A stretch of 64,000 bases of DNA, taken from NCBI GenBank assembly GCA_037013495.1, contig CM072801.1:17041501-17105500 (forward strand), given 5' to 3'. The DNA comes from Hippophae tibetana (lineage: Eukaryota > Streptophyta > Magnoliopsida > Rosales > Elaeagnaceae). This document shows, piece after piece, positions 24,601 through 36,953 of this stretch. The translations under genes and the position numbers were made by a program. Below the pieces are notes generated by a model. It saw nothing but the letters and a program-made list of their open reading frames with translations, ran no database searches and was not told where the DNA came from. Within the stretch, counting starts at the first letter, position 1. Each line of letters opens with the position of its first letter.

Positions 24601-25040
24601 GATTTGCAGATTATCTCCATGGAGGGATATGGTAAGTTTTGGTGTTTTTTAGATGTACTTGATCCAGAGGCAGAGCACAAGTAAATCGTATTTATGGTTT
24701 TAGTTGCATTATAAAACACTTTAGCAAAGTGTTTTATATAAAAAAAAAATGTGCTTATGAATCAAACAAAAACTTTTTGTACAAGTGGTTTCAGGGTCAG
24801 AAATCACATCTTTTACTCAAGACAAAAGTGTAAATTGTGTGTTCATTTCATTTCTGAAGGCTCTTTTGACACAAATAATTTGTAACAGAAATTCATGCAA
24901 ACATAACCCTATATACCCTAAATATACACATTCGTTGTAAATTTTCTCACAAATTTTCAGGTTTGTGTTCTTTATATGCAGGGACTGATGCATACCTTCA
25001 CTTGTCCCGCTTGGGAGATTCACAGGAACCTTTGCCATGA
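21670..25040 (+). CDS. PDK: Pyruvate dehydrogenase kinase, mitochondrial (six exons)
   Basis: Coding exons are 21670-21918, 23214-23472, 23576-23756, 24152-24299, 24418-24631 and 24982-25040. They join to 1110 bases encoding 369 aa, and all introns are GT-AG with consistent phases. The protein phosphorylates and inactivates the E1 alpha subunit of the mitochondrial pyruvate dehydrogenase complex. The N-terminal helical domain is followed by a GHKL ATP-binding domain: N-box [10 protein letters not shown] (residues 241-250), G1 box [10 protein letters not shown] (282-291) and G2 box [11 protein letters not shown] (321-331). It ends [11 protein letters not shown], as plant PDKs do. Length is close to the roughly 366 aa of known plant enzymes. 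The start ATG has a good context (ACCATGG). No classical mitochondrial presequence is obvious. The gene looks intact and is convergent with the Fcf2-like gene. Confidence 0.95.
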
Positions 25041-25451
25041 ACCCACTACACTACACAGAAATAGTTATGGGATTCGGCCATCTACTCAGAAGTTTCCCAA
25101 AAGAATACATATTAATATGATGTGGGACAAATGAAAATATAACGTAATTATCAAGAAGAGATAATAACTGTTGAAACTAAAAGAAAGAGGCTCTAAGCGG
25201 TTAGTGCAACTGTAGGAGTTTTAAATTTAATATAAGTTGAATATTCTGAATACTGTACAGTTCTTTTTAAAAATACGGTCATTGAATATTCTCGATCCAT
25301 GCGTCACATTTACATTTATGGTAAATGAATCAATAACAATATAACACAGGCCTTTAGAAGATTTTTCCAAGTTGGATATCTAGCATTACGCTTTTTCTTA
25401 TCATCCTGTTCTAGCACAACATTTCATGTTCACTCCAAAAATAGAGGAAAT

Positions 25452-25531
25452 ATCTTTAAAATTTAAAAGAATACACAATGTTTTTCAGACCAATCTTTAA
25501 AATTTAAAAGAATACAATGTTTTTCAGACCA
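25452..25531. repeat. Short tandem duplication between convergent genes
   Basis: A 41 base unit starting ATCTTTAAAATTTAAAAGAA and ending TTTTTCAGACCA is repeated at once as a 39 base unit; the second copy lacks one CA. It lies in the 578 bp gap between the two stop codons. Confidence 0.85.
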
Positions 25532-25617
25532 AAATTCCTGCTGTCACTCTGCACGCTTTGTTGGAATGACTACAATCTTCTTTAATATGCTTCAGAATGT
25601 TCTTTGTTATAGAGAGA

Positions 25618-27335
25618 CTATATTCCTCTATGTTTTGCACGCTTATTGGAGTGCTTGCCCTTTCTCTTCCATTTTGGATTATCAGCTGGTCGATTTTTCT
25701 CTTCTATTTCCCGCACCTTGCGCTTCCTGTATACAGGTAGACATTTGATAAGAGAATGAGATTCATACTAATATCGTATAACTCAAAAATGAACTATTTA
25801 AAGAATCATAGTTCACGAGTAATTGTTCTCTTTAAAAATGAACCATGAAAATTGCCCACCAAAAGCAACATACAAATTGCCAAACAAGAATGTTGAAGGT
25901 CTAGAGTACAAGTACCAATTGCGAGTGTTGAGTTTGAGTATATATAAATCAGTATTAACCTTGGCTTTAATATGTTCATCTATCATGTAACAATGGGCTC
26001 ATAATTTAATAATGACACTGATCTTGATAAATAGACTCGCAAAGGTTAGACAACTATTTCCATTTCATAGGGCTTATTCAAATGATACTGCTCACTCCTA
26101 ATAGCTGTCTATTCAGCCAATCTCACCTGTACGCCTGAAGATTATGATTAGAAAGAAGCTCATCTGCAAGTGTTGCCTTGCTTTCCTTCTTTGTTAATCT
26201 TCCTGAGAAGAAATCCAATGGAGACTCGACCACTGTCCCCACCTGATTTATAGACAATAGAACTAGTCATATCTTTGAGCAGGGCTTGCATCAATAACTA
26301 AAAAGGGCTTTATGCTACTAGATAACTATAAAACTCTATACTTGCCTGGAAATATTTGGTTGATCTTAAATCGCCCTTCTTGTAGTGCCTCTTTGGATCC
26401 ATTGCATTCCTTAACTAAAACCAGTTTCAAAATCACAAAAGAAGTAATCAATCAAGTTCTAAGCTTTCTAGTAGAGTTGCAAGTATGTCAAAAATAGTGA
26501 CAGATAAAGTAAAAACAACAATGCCTATCTATAAGCTGTTTAAGAAACAAGACTATAATAAGGTTTCGCAACTCACAGAATACATAAACTTTTCTAATAC
26601 TGTTTCATTAACAATGATGCAGTTCATGACATTTACACAGCATCGGCAATGGCCCACCCGTACAAAAAAAGGATTTTGGTTGGTTTTATGTAACAGAAAA
26701 ATGAAAAATCTACCACACCTTCAATAACTGGATATCTTTCTGCAACTCTGGAGTTATAGTCGCAGCTGGCATGTCAAACCTATTTAACAAATTTGTTCAA
26801 AGGTGAGAGTCACACATCATAAATTTAAGTTAATAACAAACGAATCTCTGTCTATGAACAGGGGAAGCAATAAATAATAAAACAAAGCAAAAGGAGAAGG
26901 ATACAAAGAAGAAAGTAATAGTAAAAACCAAAAGCAAACAGACCCGATTGAGAAAAATAATCAAAGCATCAAAAATATGTTTCAATCATGAGCGAATATG
27001 TTCATAAAACCCTAAACCACCACAAGGTGCTCAATGAAATTTTCCGACCAAAAAAATATAAATAAATCTATTATTGAAGAAAGTGCGTAGGTTTACCAAC
27101 TATTGCCCGCAGTGTCTTTGAGTTCCTTTCTGATTAACTTGTTTAACTTTTTAGGGTCATTTGGTGGAACATAAAGCCCATCAACAAGCTCCGTACTTGG
27201 CTTCCAAAGCGCACTACTTTCTGGTTTATTTTGATTAGCTTTCATATCGGACGGTGAACCAACTTTTGCGGCCGATGAAAAAATCGAAACCTTTGGTTCC
27301 CACGATAAGCCAATCTCTCCTTTGCTTTCTGGCAT
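25618..27335 (-). CDS. FCF2: Fcf2-family pre-rRNA processing protein (five exons)
   Basis: Coding exons on the minus strand are 27335-27097, 26779-26719, 26414-26346, 26242-26127 and 25726-25618, totalling 594 bases (197 aa). The family (yeast Fcf2, animal DNTTIP2/TdIF2) acts in the nucleolus in early cleavage of the small-subunit pre-rRNA. The diagnostic domain is clear: LYVPPNDPKKLNKLIRKEL, then W-FDMPAATITPELQKDIQLL (about residues 80-100), NAMDPKRHYKKGD, KYFQVGTVVESPLDFFSGRL and TKKESKATLADELL. The basic tail has YRKRKVREIEEKNR and PKWKRKGKHSNKRAKHRGI. Residues 1-55 are variable. The third intron has a GC donor (CAG|GCAAGT); the others are GT-AG. The ATG at 27335 is the first in frame. 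The gene appears intact. Confidence 0.9.
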
Positions 27336-27420
27336 TCTAAACCTAATTTTCCAAAAGAAATAAATCGCAGAAAACCTGATTGCAGTGAACGAATTAAAAA
27401 GCAAATATGAAAAATAACCA

Positions 27421-27453
27421 GAGCCCAAAAATAAATTGAGATAAATTAGGGTT
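27421..27453 (-). promoter_or_regulatory. Telo-box and site II motif upstream of FCF2
   Basis: On the minus strand AACCCTAA (27453-27446) is followed by TGGGCTC (27427-27421), about 90-120 bases before the start codon. In plants, the pair telo-box (AACCCTAA) plus TGGGCY is typical of ribosomal protein and ribosome biogenesis promoters. This agrees with the predicted function. The transcription start is not known from the sequence. Confidence 0.6.
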
Positions 27454-27479
27454 AGATGGAAATGGGATACTTCAGGGGC

Positions 27480-28555
27480 AGCGTTCGTGTAGAAATTGGA
27501 AAATGAAACCTAACTAGGGTAATGCTGCGCATGAAATGGGATTACATTCGGATTTGCAAGTATCTAAGTCATTTAGATTTTGTAATCAATACAAAACTTA
27601 ATAAATATTAAAACTATAAATAAATAAATAGATATTATATTTTATAATTTATTATATTTAAATATTATACCTCAAATAATTATATTAAATTAATATTTTA
27701 ATTTAAAAATAAATATTAATATTAAATCTCTATAATAATTTAATAATTTAATAATTATTTAAACATATTTCTTTTTTATTTTTATTTTTATAAATAATAA
27801 ATTTTACTAAAAATATATAAATTTAAAATTTTAATATTACATATATATATATATATATCATATTTTGTATATAATAAACGACCCACTATATCGGTGGGGT
27901 CCAGAAAACTCTATGATAACCTATAATTAAAAAAACATACATATTTCTATCAACAGCAAAAGAAATTCAGGAAGCTTTGAATGATACATACTATAATGGT
28001 TAGGATTCCTCACTGGGGTAAATTCTTGATCAAAAACCATTACCTAATGTTAGAAAGTATCCGTTGAAACAAAGAGGTAGGAAAGCTAGCGGTGGGTGAT
28101 GTTGAGTGATGGCATGAGAAGAAGCGATGTTGGAAACTTTTCCTTGGGTGGTGGTGGCGCACATGAATATTCTGTCCTAACTCTTGTAAAATGGAAAAAT
28201 GAGGTTGAAGCCAAGTGTGGGAGGCAAGACAAGGGAGGATGGTTTGGGCTTGGTGATGGGCTTGGGCTTTATAAAAATTCTAGTAAAAATGATATGGGCT
28301 TGTTTGGCTTAAAAGGTTGGTAGAAATCAAAATGGGCTTGGTCTAGCCCAATCTAAAGTAACGAGCCCTTACATAAAATATGGGTTTGGGTTGAGTTCAA
28401 ATAATGGGTCATTAGTAAATAATGGATCATTAGTCATTTTTACTTGTAACCCTTTAGCCCTGTATATCAAACTAACCCAAATTCATAATGACCACACAAA
28501 AGATACATGTTGAAAAATAGATAATAAACCAATTGATTGAAAGTCAAGATAGAAT
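27480..28555. other. Spacer with no recognised gene
   Basis: The AT-rich part 27590-27880 ends in a TA run (27841-27859). The part 28080-28400 is less AT-rich and contains several GGGCTTGG words. A 75-codon open frame at 28096-28323 is glycine-rich, matches nothing I know and is treated as chance. Confidence 0.45.
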
Positions 28556-28559
28556 AGGA

Positions 28560-29965
28560 CTCCAAGTTATTAGGATTAAATTGATCAATAATTCTTGGAT
28601 GGCTTAATCTTAGAATGAGCATTTATTTCAAAACATTTAGATCAATTATACAAAATGTTCTTTAATATGCAAAATTTCGACCACTCATCCTTAAATATCT
28701 TCTTAACTTCTTTAACTTATAAAGGTAATTATCTAGGTATCCTTGTTACTATCTCATGGTCTAAAATTTCTTAGATAATTGATTCTAGTGCAACTAATTA
28801 TATGAGTAATACAATTACTTATATCTTACTCATCATGTGTTGATAATCTTAAAATTGGAGTAGTAGATGAATCTTTCTTAACATTTGCAAGAAAAAGAGT
28901 ATCCAAATTTCTTATTTTTTAACACTTAAATCTATTTTTCATATCCCAAACTTGTCATATAATTTAATATCCAATAGTCAGCTTATAAAAGTCTCAAATT
29001 GGTTAGCTAAGTTCTTTCTATTTCATTATATCATTAAGGGCGTAAAATAAGATTGGTAATGCTAAAGAGTGTGAATGATTAGACTACTTTAATAAGGTCC
29101 ATGTAAGTGAAAATAGTCAAATTGTAATCTGTGACCCTATATCCATCTCTATGAATAATGAAATTATGTTATGACATTATAGAATGAGACACCCTATTTT
29201 TCAGTATTTAAAATATTTATTTCCCTCTTGTTTTCAAATTAAAGCATGAATTTTAAGTGTGAGAGTTATGAATTAGCAAAACACTAATACTCAGTACAAA
29301 CCATCCAAGTCTAATCATGATGTGTAGGGATCTTCTCGCTTCCCTAGTCGTACTCATTCTAAATGATTTGTGACATTTATTGATAATCATTGAGTATGTT
29401 TGGTTTATTTGCTTAAAGAAATGTAATGTCTTCATTAACTTTCATCTCATGATCCAAACTCAATTTCAAACATGAATTCAACTCCATAGATTGATAATGG
29501 CATCAAATAGATCCAACAAAATAGGTACTAAATGGAAAAATAGACATTTCTTTGAAATAACTTGAGCCTTAGTGTTTACCATAAATACGCTCAAAACTTT
29601 ATGGAGAGATGTTTTAACCATCACTTATATCATCAATTGAATGCCAAGTTGGGTCCTTTCTTTTTTAAACTCTACTTCAAAAAATTTAAAACATTTTTTT
29701 TATATTACACCATCAATCTGATCTTTCCTTAGAGTATTTAGTTGTACTACATATGCTCATATTCACTCACATAATAGATCCAAATTGGACCCAAAATCAA
29801 GTAAATTTTTTTCATTAGATATTCTCCCACTCAAAAACGTTATAAATACAAGTATCCATCTACAAATAGGGACATTGTTAATGGAGATGTTACTTTCTCT
29901 TAAAATACTCACTATTACTAAAAGCTCTCTTTTTGATCCACAAAAATATGATTTTCAAAATTTTT
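28560..29965 (+). mobile_element. Copia fragment: gag end, protease, integrase
   Basis: Plus-strand reading with many stops gives LDQLYKMFFNMQN and HKGN-like YKGNYLG, the gag tail. The protease block follows as SWIIDSSATNYMSN (normally WIIDSGATDHM) near 28765-28810. Then come a KECE-YF block, RMRHPIFQYLKYLFPS from the integrase zinc region near 29190-29230, a GPSRFPS and FVTFIDNH core region near 29320-29400, and finally LDPKSSKFF and YSPTQKRYKY near 29790-29850. The order is that of Copia pol. Reverse transcriptase is absent; an LTR-like fragment starts at about 29966. Confidence 0.75.
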
Positions 29966-30330
29966 AAATTTTATAAAATGCTCACAAAGTGCATGATTTA
30001 CTTATAAAAAAATAATAAGCATACTTCCAAGATCGATCTAAAGAGAAATCATGTGGTTTTTATATTATTCAAGAAATTCTTAAAAGAAAAAATAAAACCT
30101 AAATCTTTTGTCACAAAGTGTGAGCTTGAAAATTTAATCTAATGACATAAAAATAAAGATAGATTCCATAAATATCTTAAAAATTAAACATCTATCATGT
30201 TGTAGAGAATTTATGGGATGCATTAGCTATTTGATTATGCATGCTCAATATTAAGTAAGTTATTAAAAATATGAGTTAAGATTACTGATTCTTTCTTATA
30301 TGTATGAAAATATCTCAAGGTATGTAATAT
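29966..30330 (+). repeat. R2 LTR-family fragment
   Basis: It aligns with 44138-44520 and, less closely, with 35225-35600: GCTCACAAAGTGCATGATTT, then CTTCCAAGATCGATC, then CATAAAAATAAAGATAGATTC. Both ends are missing compared with 35179-36948. It adjoins the end of the Copia fragment. Confidence 0.65.
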
Positions 30331-31770
30331 GGACCATTAACCTAACTTACAAATTATTCTCACAAATTCTAAAGAGATATAATGAGAGAAAAAAGTAAGA
30401 TCTTTGCAATTTTATGATGATCTCCAATTGTTGAATGCTCCATATATTTATAGTGTTGGAGTAGGAAGATTTGTTAAACTCTATCATGTCATTTTCTATT
30501 TTAAGATAATTGATTTAAAAACTATTTTCAAAATATAAATTGTAGATCAATCTTTTATATTTTTACAGGATCAAGAATTATCTAATTTAGAGTTTTATAC
30601 AAAAAGATATATCATAAATACCAACATAAGTTTAAATAAAATATATTTCAAATTTTATTTCATTTTGGACTTGAAATATTCAGATTTGGATATTCTCTGT
30701 GAAATTTAAATTATGAATAATTAAATTATCTTTCCATATCAACTTGAATTGTTAGGACGTATTTGAAGTTCTCTAGTACTTACAAGAGTCCTTATATAAT
30801 TTAGAATCTATCCAAAATTTAGCATAATTCCTACTATTTTATATCATAAAACATCATGTAATAATATATCGTCTATTTTTTTATAGTAATAAAATCTTAT
30901 ATATTATACAACAAGTCATGAAAGAATAACAATACTAATTGATAAGTGATTTCAACATATTATTTGGTTTACGGTCATAATAGAGCCACCAAACATCTTC
31001 TAATATATCAACTTCACTAAAACATTGGAACAAGCTCTTATTACCACCAAAAGAATAAAAATTTATCCGATCCAATATAAACAAACTAATATAAGTCTCT
31101 TTCAATGACAATGCTCCAATCCTCAATAAAAATTATTGATATTTGAGAAGAAAAAAATTAAAAGAAAAATCGAGTGAGTAAATATACTCAATGAGTGGAC
31201 AAGTTTGAAAAATAAGTAATTATTGAATATATCTATTTAATTTTAATGTTTTAATCGTAAAATAAGTCATAATATGAAAATGTTCACAAGTTGTATTAGT
31301 AAATTGGAGCAATACAAATAATTATAAATACATTTATGTAAGTAAAAAATAACTGTGAATAGCTTACATGAAATAAATTATAAGAAATATGAAAACCTCA
31401 CCAAACTCACACATGAGAGAAACCTAGTTATACGTATACAAAGCTCTTTGCATATGTAGACAGAAAAATATTAATTATATGTGCTTTGGTCATATGCATG
31501 TAGACAGGGACTGATTAATTAATTTTATATTTCTCATGTTACTACCAAATCTAGGAGATGATGCTTGTTTGATGGTTTAAATATAATAATACTTACTAAT
31601 ATGCCTAATATTTTGAAAACTAATACTTAAATCAAGATATATAAAATTGAGTAAAAGCTTCTGAACTGAAATAATAATAATATTTTGAAATATTGTAGCT
31701 AAAAGATAAATATAAGCTTCTATGTTCTAGTCAAAGTAAAAATAAATAAAGCTACCAAAAGATGTAGCCA
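30331..31770. other. AT-rich spacer, nothing recognised
   Basis: No coding domain, LTR terminus or tandem array was seen. A 63-codon minus-strand frame at 30935-31126 has no recognisable similarity. Confidence 0.4.
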
Positions 31771-33321
31771 TGATCACCACACAAATTATGTGTGCAATGA
31801 ATATGCAAGTATACGTATCGTAACAAGTAATATAATAATAAGTAAAGATCATTCTCATAGAGATTATTTTATTAGAAACTAATTTTTAAAACTAAAAATA
31901 ATAAAAAACAATTTTTTTGATGTTTTTATATTTTAAGAAAGCAAAATTAAAATAACTAAAAGTAAATAGTAATAATTAATTAAATCAGATTTTGTGACTA
32001 AAAAGATATATGAGAAAATATCTAGGAATACTTAATTCCCTAATTTTCTAAACATGTGAATCGCTAAAATCTCCTCAATATAATATCAATTAATTACATG
32101 ATCAATTTAATCTAACCTAATATGTATTTCTCTCTCAAGTAAACTACACATCATATAGTAATTAATTTAATCATACTCTCATGCCAATTAAATTTCATAC
32201 TAGTCATTAAGTTAATCAATTATGGATCACATACATAAGAATCATACATCTCTGCCTAGAAACTATGAATGTTATTTAATCAAGTTAAACAATTAAATAA
32301 TTCTCTCAAATTTATTTAATTGTCTCTATAAATAAATTATTGGCCAAACAATTAATAGCATGAAAATCAGATTAAATAATATAATTAAACTAATATTATA
32401 ATTGAGAAAAATATTAGATTATCACATGGTTAAAATTGAGTTCATAAGATCTCTAGATTAATAAATTAATTAACCATAATTGTGTTCATAAAGCTCATAT
32501 TTTTCATAAATAAAGACATAAAATTGATAAAGAAAAGAGTAGAAGAATAAAAACAATCAATCTTTGAATTGTAGAATTAATCTCCTCTTGAATCTCCACC
32601 AAAATTGTGTTATCTCTTGAATTTTTCTCTCTTTTTAACTCTAAAAATTGATCAAAATTCTACTAATGGAGGCTAATTAAAGTTTATGGAATGATTAGGG
32701 ACTTAAATAAAGCCCAGGTGTGATTTGGATTGTTCAACCAGCTTTAAATCAAGGGTTACGATCAAAACAAGAAAATCTGATAGTATCAACCAATCATAGT
32801 GTGACATGTGGCATCAGAAATTCATTGGGCGAATGAGGGAACGACGTATGGTAGAGGAGACCGGTCATAGTCAACGCTCGCCTAGTTAGTAACATATGAT
32901 GCGACGTGATTAACGGGAACGGATGGCATGGCACACGGGTGGAACACGTAGAGAAATGACATGTTGACACGTGGCATGACACATTGATCAATTTCTGAAC
33001 TCGGATTGAACACTATGTTGACACATGGGGCGTTATTCGTCCCTCTCACACATAGCACGACTTAATTTGCTCTCTATGCTTATGTGGTGTCTGTGTGGCT
33101 TACCCAGTCAAATCCTTTGCTTACATGACATACCACATATCAGCTTCTGATTGGTCCTGCGTTAAAAATCCCAAAAAATTCCAAAAAATATATTTTCACC
33201 CTTTTTCATTAAAAAGTTTTTATTTTGATTTTTTTAGCCATAAAAATACTATTTATCAATTAAAAAAATTAAATATTAAGTAAAAAAGCGTGCTAATGAC
33301 TCTATTTTCATAGAGTCATCA
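31771..33321 (-). mobile_element. Solo LTR of family R1, copy A
   Basis: 1551 bp that aligns in inverted orientation along its whole length with 49078-50600. In element orientation it starts TGATGACTCTATGAAAATAG and ends with GTGGTGATCA, so the ends are TG and CA. Flanks AGCCA (31766-31770) and AACCA (33322-33326) are a near-perfect 5 bp target duplication. A 9 bp palindrome (TGACTCTAT and ATAGAGTCA) lies at 33297-33318. A CACGTG G-box is at 32968-32973. No coding internal region adjoins it. Confidence 0.8.
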
Positions 33322-33324
33322 AAC

Positions 33325-33868
33325 CACCCTCAATTTAGCCCATTGCAAGCACACTCAATACAACCACTAAGTGTAGCCATAAGAGCATACATTCTGAGCA
33401 TCAACTTAATGCATATGGGTAATCAAAATATGCACATGGGCACAAGGATAGTGGAGTAAATCAGTTAGCTGAATTAGTAAGTAGCCACACATTGGAATTG
33501 GTTTTGTAAATCAAGACTTGATCACCACATTTTAGGTTATTACATGTCATTATCATAATTAGCTAAATGTAGTTAAGTAAAACAATGTATTAAAAATGCT
33601 AAGTAAAAATTAGTTCTCATTTTCAATTAACAAACTACAAGTATAGTTCTCCATAAATACAAGTTGTAAGCCACAATCATATCATTACAAAGCATATACA
33701 ATTTACAACACTATACTCTTCTATGCAACTCTTTGATTTTTTTCCTTCTCTTTTCTTTAGTTTTGATTTATTGATCATTATTTGAATCTTCATTTTTATA
33801 ATTGTGTTGTTCAATCATGGGTGATAAAGCTTATGAAATCTTGATTATCTCTTTCATTAAGTTTGTTA
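33325..33868 (+). mobile_element. 5' LTR-like region of a plus-strand Copia
   Basis: It lies directly before a tRNA-Met primer binding site (33869) and contains a TATA-like CATAAATA at 33652-33659 followed by a pyrimidine-rich segment. The left edge is not defined, and no matching 3' LTR was found. Confidence 0.5.
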
Positions 33869-33880
33869 TGGTATCAAATA
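33869..33880 (+). other. Primer binding site of the plus-strand Copia
   Basis: TGGTATCAAATA matches the first eight bases of the common TGGTATCAGAGC tRNA-Met site. It precedes the gag remnant. Confidence 0.65.
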
Positions 33881-35178
33881 ATTCTGCTTAGAGAGCTTGA
33901 ACAATTTAGCTTTGATAGAGGAAACTCAACTAGAAGATCAAGTTAAAAATCCTCCTTAAATTGTAAATCCTAGATTTACAAACTCTAATGATGATAGATG
34001 AGCTTTGACTCATGCTAATTAAAACGTCTTCACATTTCATAATATCCTATTAGCTTTAAAACTAGACAACAAGAGCTATACAATTTTGAAGACCATATCT
34101 TAAAGATTTTGAAGAGCTTATAATTAGAGTCATATGTTTTTAATGATCCTTGCAAAAAAATAAGTATACATACTAGTGCCAATTCTAGGTTGCTAGGTCA
34201 TGAGTTGTATGATTGATAAGATGCTAAGGAAGATTTCAAGCTTCGATACTTCAAGAGAATCTTGGACAAAATTTGAGAAGTCCTTTGCATTTAAGACACA
34301 AGTAAGAGTGATACAAGTTAAGAATAATTTTAAGGAGTTAAGAAAAGTAATCAATCTATTACAGATTATGTACTAACTAACATATGAGTTACAGTTAACT
34401 AGATATGATGTAAGTGAAGAAGAGAAGCTCATAAGTGTTCTTACTAGATTGGAAGAGAGTTATGATAGCATGTTTTCTACTTTCACTAAGAGAATGATGA
34501 TTGATAAAGTGACAATCAATGAAGCTATATCTTTTCTTCAAAATCATGAATATAGACTTGAAAAAAGGAGATCTATAATGATCTCACCTCTACCTTCAAT
34601 AAATATAAGTGTTAAGAACCCAGATACTATGATGAATGAGCACAAGATGCTTGGAAATAAACCTAGGGAAGCTTATGTCCTAATTTTCAAGTTCCCCAAG
34701 GGCCTTGACTTACAGTTATACCTCCATAATAATTGACAATGCAAACTACTAGACCATCATTACCACAATATCTTATACAAGCCATGATAGCAACACCTTA
34801 TATATATCCTTAACAAATGATACATCTATTCTTAGAGTTATGCTACTCAATCATCAATAGTTCCTTGTCAACCATTCAGCCTATGATAGTGCCACTAGCT
34901 GCACCTATCACATCACAAAGTTTCTCTACCTATGGACAAAAATTATCATAGGAACATCATTGCTATCCAGATTCAAGCATGAGTCACCATACGATAGCAA
35001 ATCCCAACAATCTTGTAGTTTCTCAAGCATGTGGAGGCATTAAAAAATTGATTATAGTTAATAGTAATGGATTATCAATAAATCATGTTGGTCTCAACCA
35101 ATTTTTTGCATCTAATAGAAATTTAATGATGAAAAATATCCCATGTTCCTCAAATAGCAAAAAATTTGCTAAGTGTGT
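33881..35178 (+). pseudogene. Copia gag remnant (plus strand)
   Basis: Broken reading with an ITDYVLT-like block and then, in an open piece at 34449-34736, EESYDSMFSTFTKRMMIDKV and TINEAISFLQNHEYRLEKR. This is the gag C-terminal block (usually EYD..VAAIT followed by LL-HE-RL). The second half, to 35178, is low-complexity and ends where a solo LTR is inserted. The same element continues at 36954. Confidence 0.7.
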
Positions 35179-36948
35179 TGATGAACGAAAACCGACATCA
35201 CTGATCCTGCCAATACTTTGGTTTTATATTTATAAAACTCTCGCAAGTGCACGAATCATTTTGTAGAAAATGATAAGTATACTCTCAAGGTCGATCTAAG
35301 GAATGAATATATGTGGTTTTTAATTTATTATTAAAACTTTTAAAAACAAAATTAAATCCTAAACATCCTGTCAGGATAGTTTGGTTTTTGTGTTTCTAAT
35401 TTAATAACATAAAAATAAACATAGATATAGATTCAATAAATGTTTATGCAAATTTTATTATTTATAATAGTGGAGTATTTATGGATATAATAACTAAGCT
35501 AATTATACTTGCTCATATTATTTAGGTTATTAAAGATATAAATTGATATTTATTGATTCTCTCTTTTTTATATAAATACCACATTTGGTGGGGTTAGATA
35601 TTCTTTGTTAACCAAACAAATCAATTAACACCTATGAGTGGGGTTGATAACTAATTTGGTTAATTAAATTAATTTCTTTTTCTAATAGATTGAAAATGAA
35701 ACATTTAAATACCACCTTTGGTGGGGTTAGACAATTTAAACTTTATTCAAGGTGTCCAAATTAAACCTAAGAATTTAATTATCCGAGTACTAAATTTCAA
35801 GTTTTAAAACCACTACTGAAAACATGTTGTCAATACATTTTCACATAATAATTCTTATAAAAACTTTTGAAATAGAGCTTCACTCTAACTACCGGAAGAT
35901 TGTACCAACAAATAAAAAAGCACTACTCTAAATTAGACCGGATAACTAAACCTTAAAATCTAATTTTCAGATTTAAGTTTGTAATGAAAAATAATATATT
36001 TCTCTCTAACATTCTTAACATAAAATCTTGAATAAAAATAAAATCAATTCATTTTAGAGATTTTTATCTATTTAATATTTCGTAAGCATAACAACGTTAT
36101 TATTATATCATGTTTACAAACAACCAGCAGAGTTAAATTTAATCACAGACAAATTAAATATAACATGTAAGAATAAAGCATAAAAAATAACTACAAAGAA
36201 AATAAAATCCTTACAGTACTTCGATGCTATTCCCATTGCTGGAAAACCTTCAAAAAGAATTTGCACTCTCATTTATTGAATCAAAAAGCAAATAAATTAC
36301 AAAAACATAACTAGTTCTTCTCAAAAAGAGAAGAACTCTAAAACTAAGAAAAACTAAAAACTAAGAAAGAAACTAAGAAAAGCTTAAAAACTAAGAAATG
36401 AGAGAAAGAAAGAGAAGAGAAGATGGGTTTTGAGGTGTGTTTAGTTGTGAAGAGAATGGGAAGAAAAAAATGGTGAAAAAATGATAGAAAATGGTGGATG
36501 CGTAGAGTGGTGAATGATGATGTCATTTGATGATGTAAGCATGACGTGGGGGGCGGCTACGCATGGATTTGGAAAAAAATGGCAGCGGCGCGCGTAGCGG
36601 CGCGCGGGAGCAGGCAGTTGGGCGTGTGGGTGTGGGTGCGAACGCGCGCGGGACTGGGTAGTTGGGCGGCGTGTGACACGTTTTCCTCTTTTTGACCTTT
36701 TTGACCCATTTTGTCCAATTTTTCCATATTTGTTGACCTTTCCTCATTTATTTATTAATATATTTGTGATGTATTGCTTCCAGTATTCCTCTTTGAGTCT
36801 TTAAGTTACGTTTTTAAGCGAAAATACCTGAAAAACAATAGAAATACCCGTGATTCTGAAAAAGACAAATTTATATAAATATATATTTTTTTATTCAATT
36901 AATGTGCATAAAATCATGGTAATTTTAGTACTTTTTGAGCACCATTCA
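35179..36948. mobile_element. Solo LTR of family R2 with perfect target duplication
   Basis: 1770 bp beginning TGATGAACGAAA and ending GCACCATTCA. It is flanked on both sides by TGTGT (35174-35178 and 36949-36953). It interrupts a Copia element between gag and protease/integrase. It resembles 8594-10091 but carries an extra GC-rich block at 36540-36680. The lack of internal genes shows that the parent element was lost by LTR recombination. Confidence 0.85.
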
Positions 36949-36953
36949 TGTGT

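Noticed and set aside
28096..28323. 75-codon glycine-rich frame
   Set aside because: No known family, no clear promoter or splice context, and repeated GGGCTTGG words explain the composition.
33297..33318. Helitron 3' hairpin
   Set aside because: A hairpin is present but no CTRR end follows at the right distance, and 5 bp target duplications flank the unit, which Helitrons do not make.
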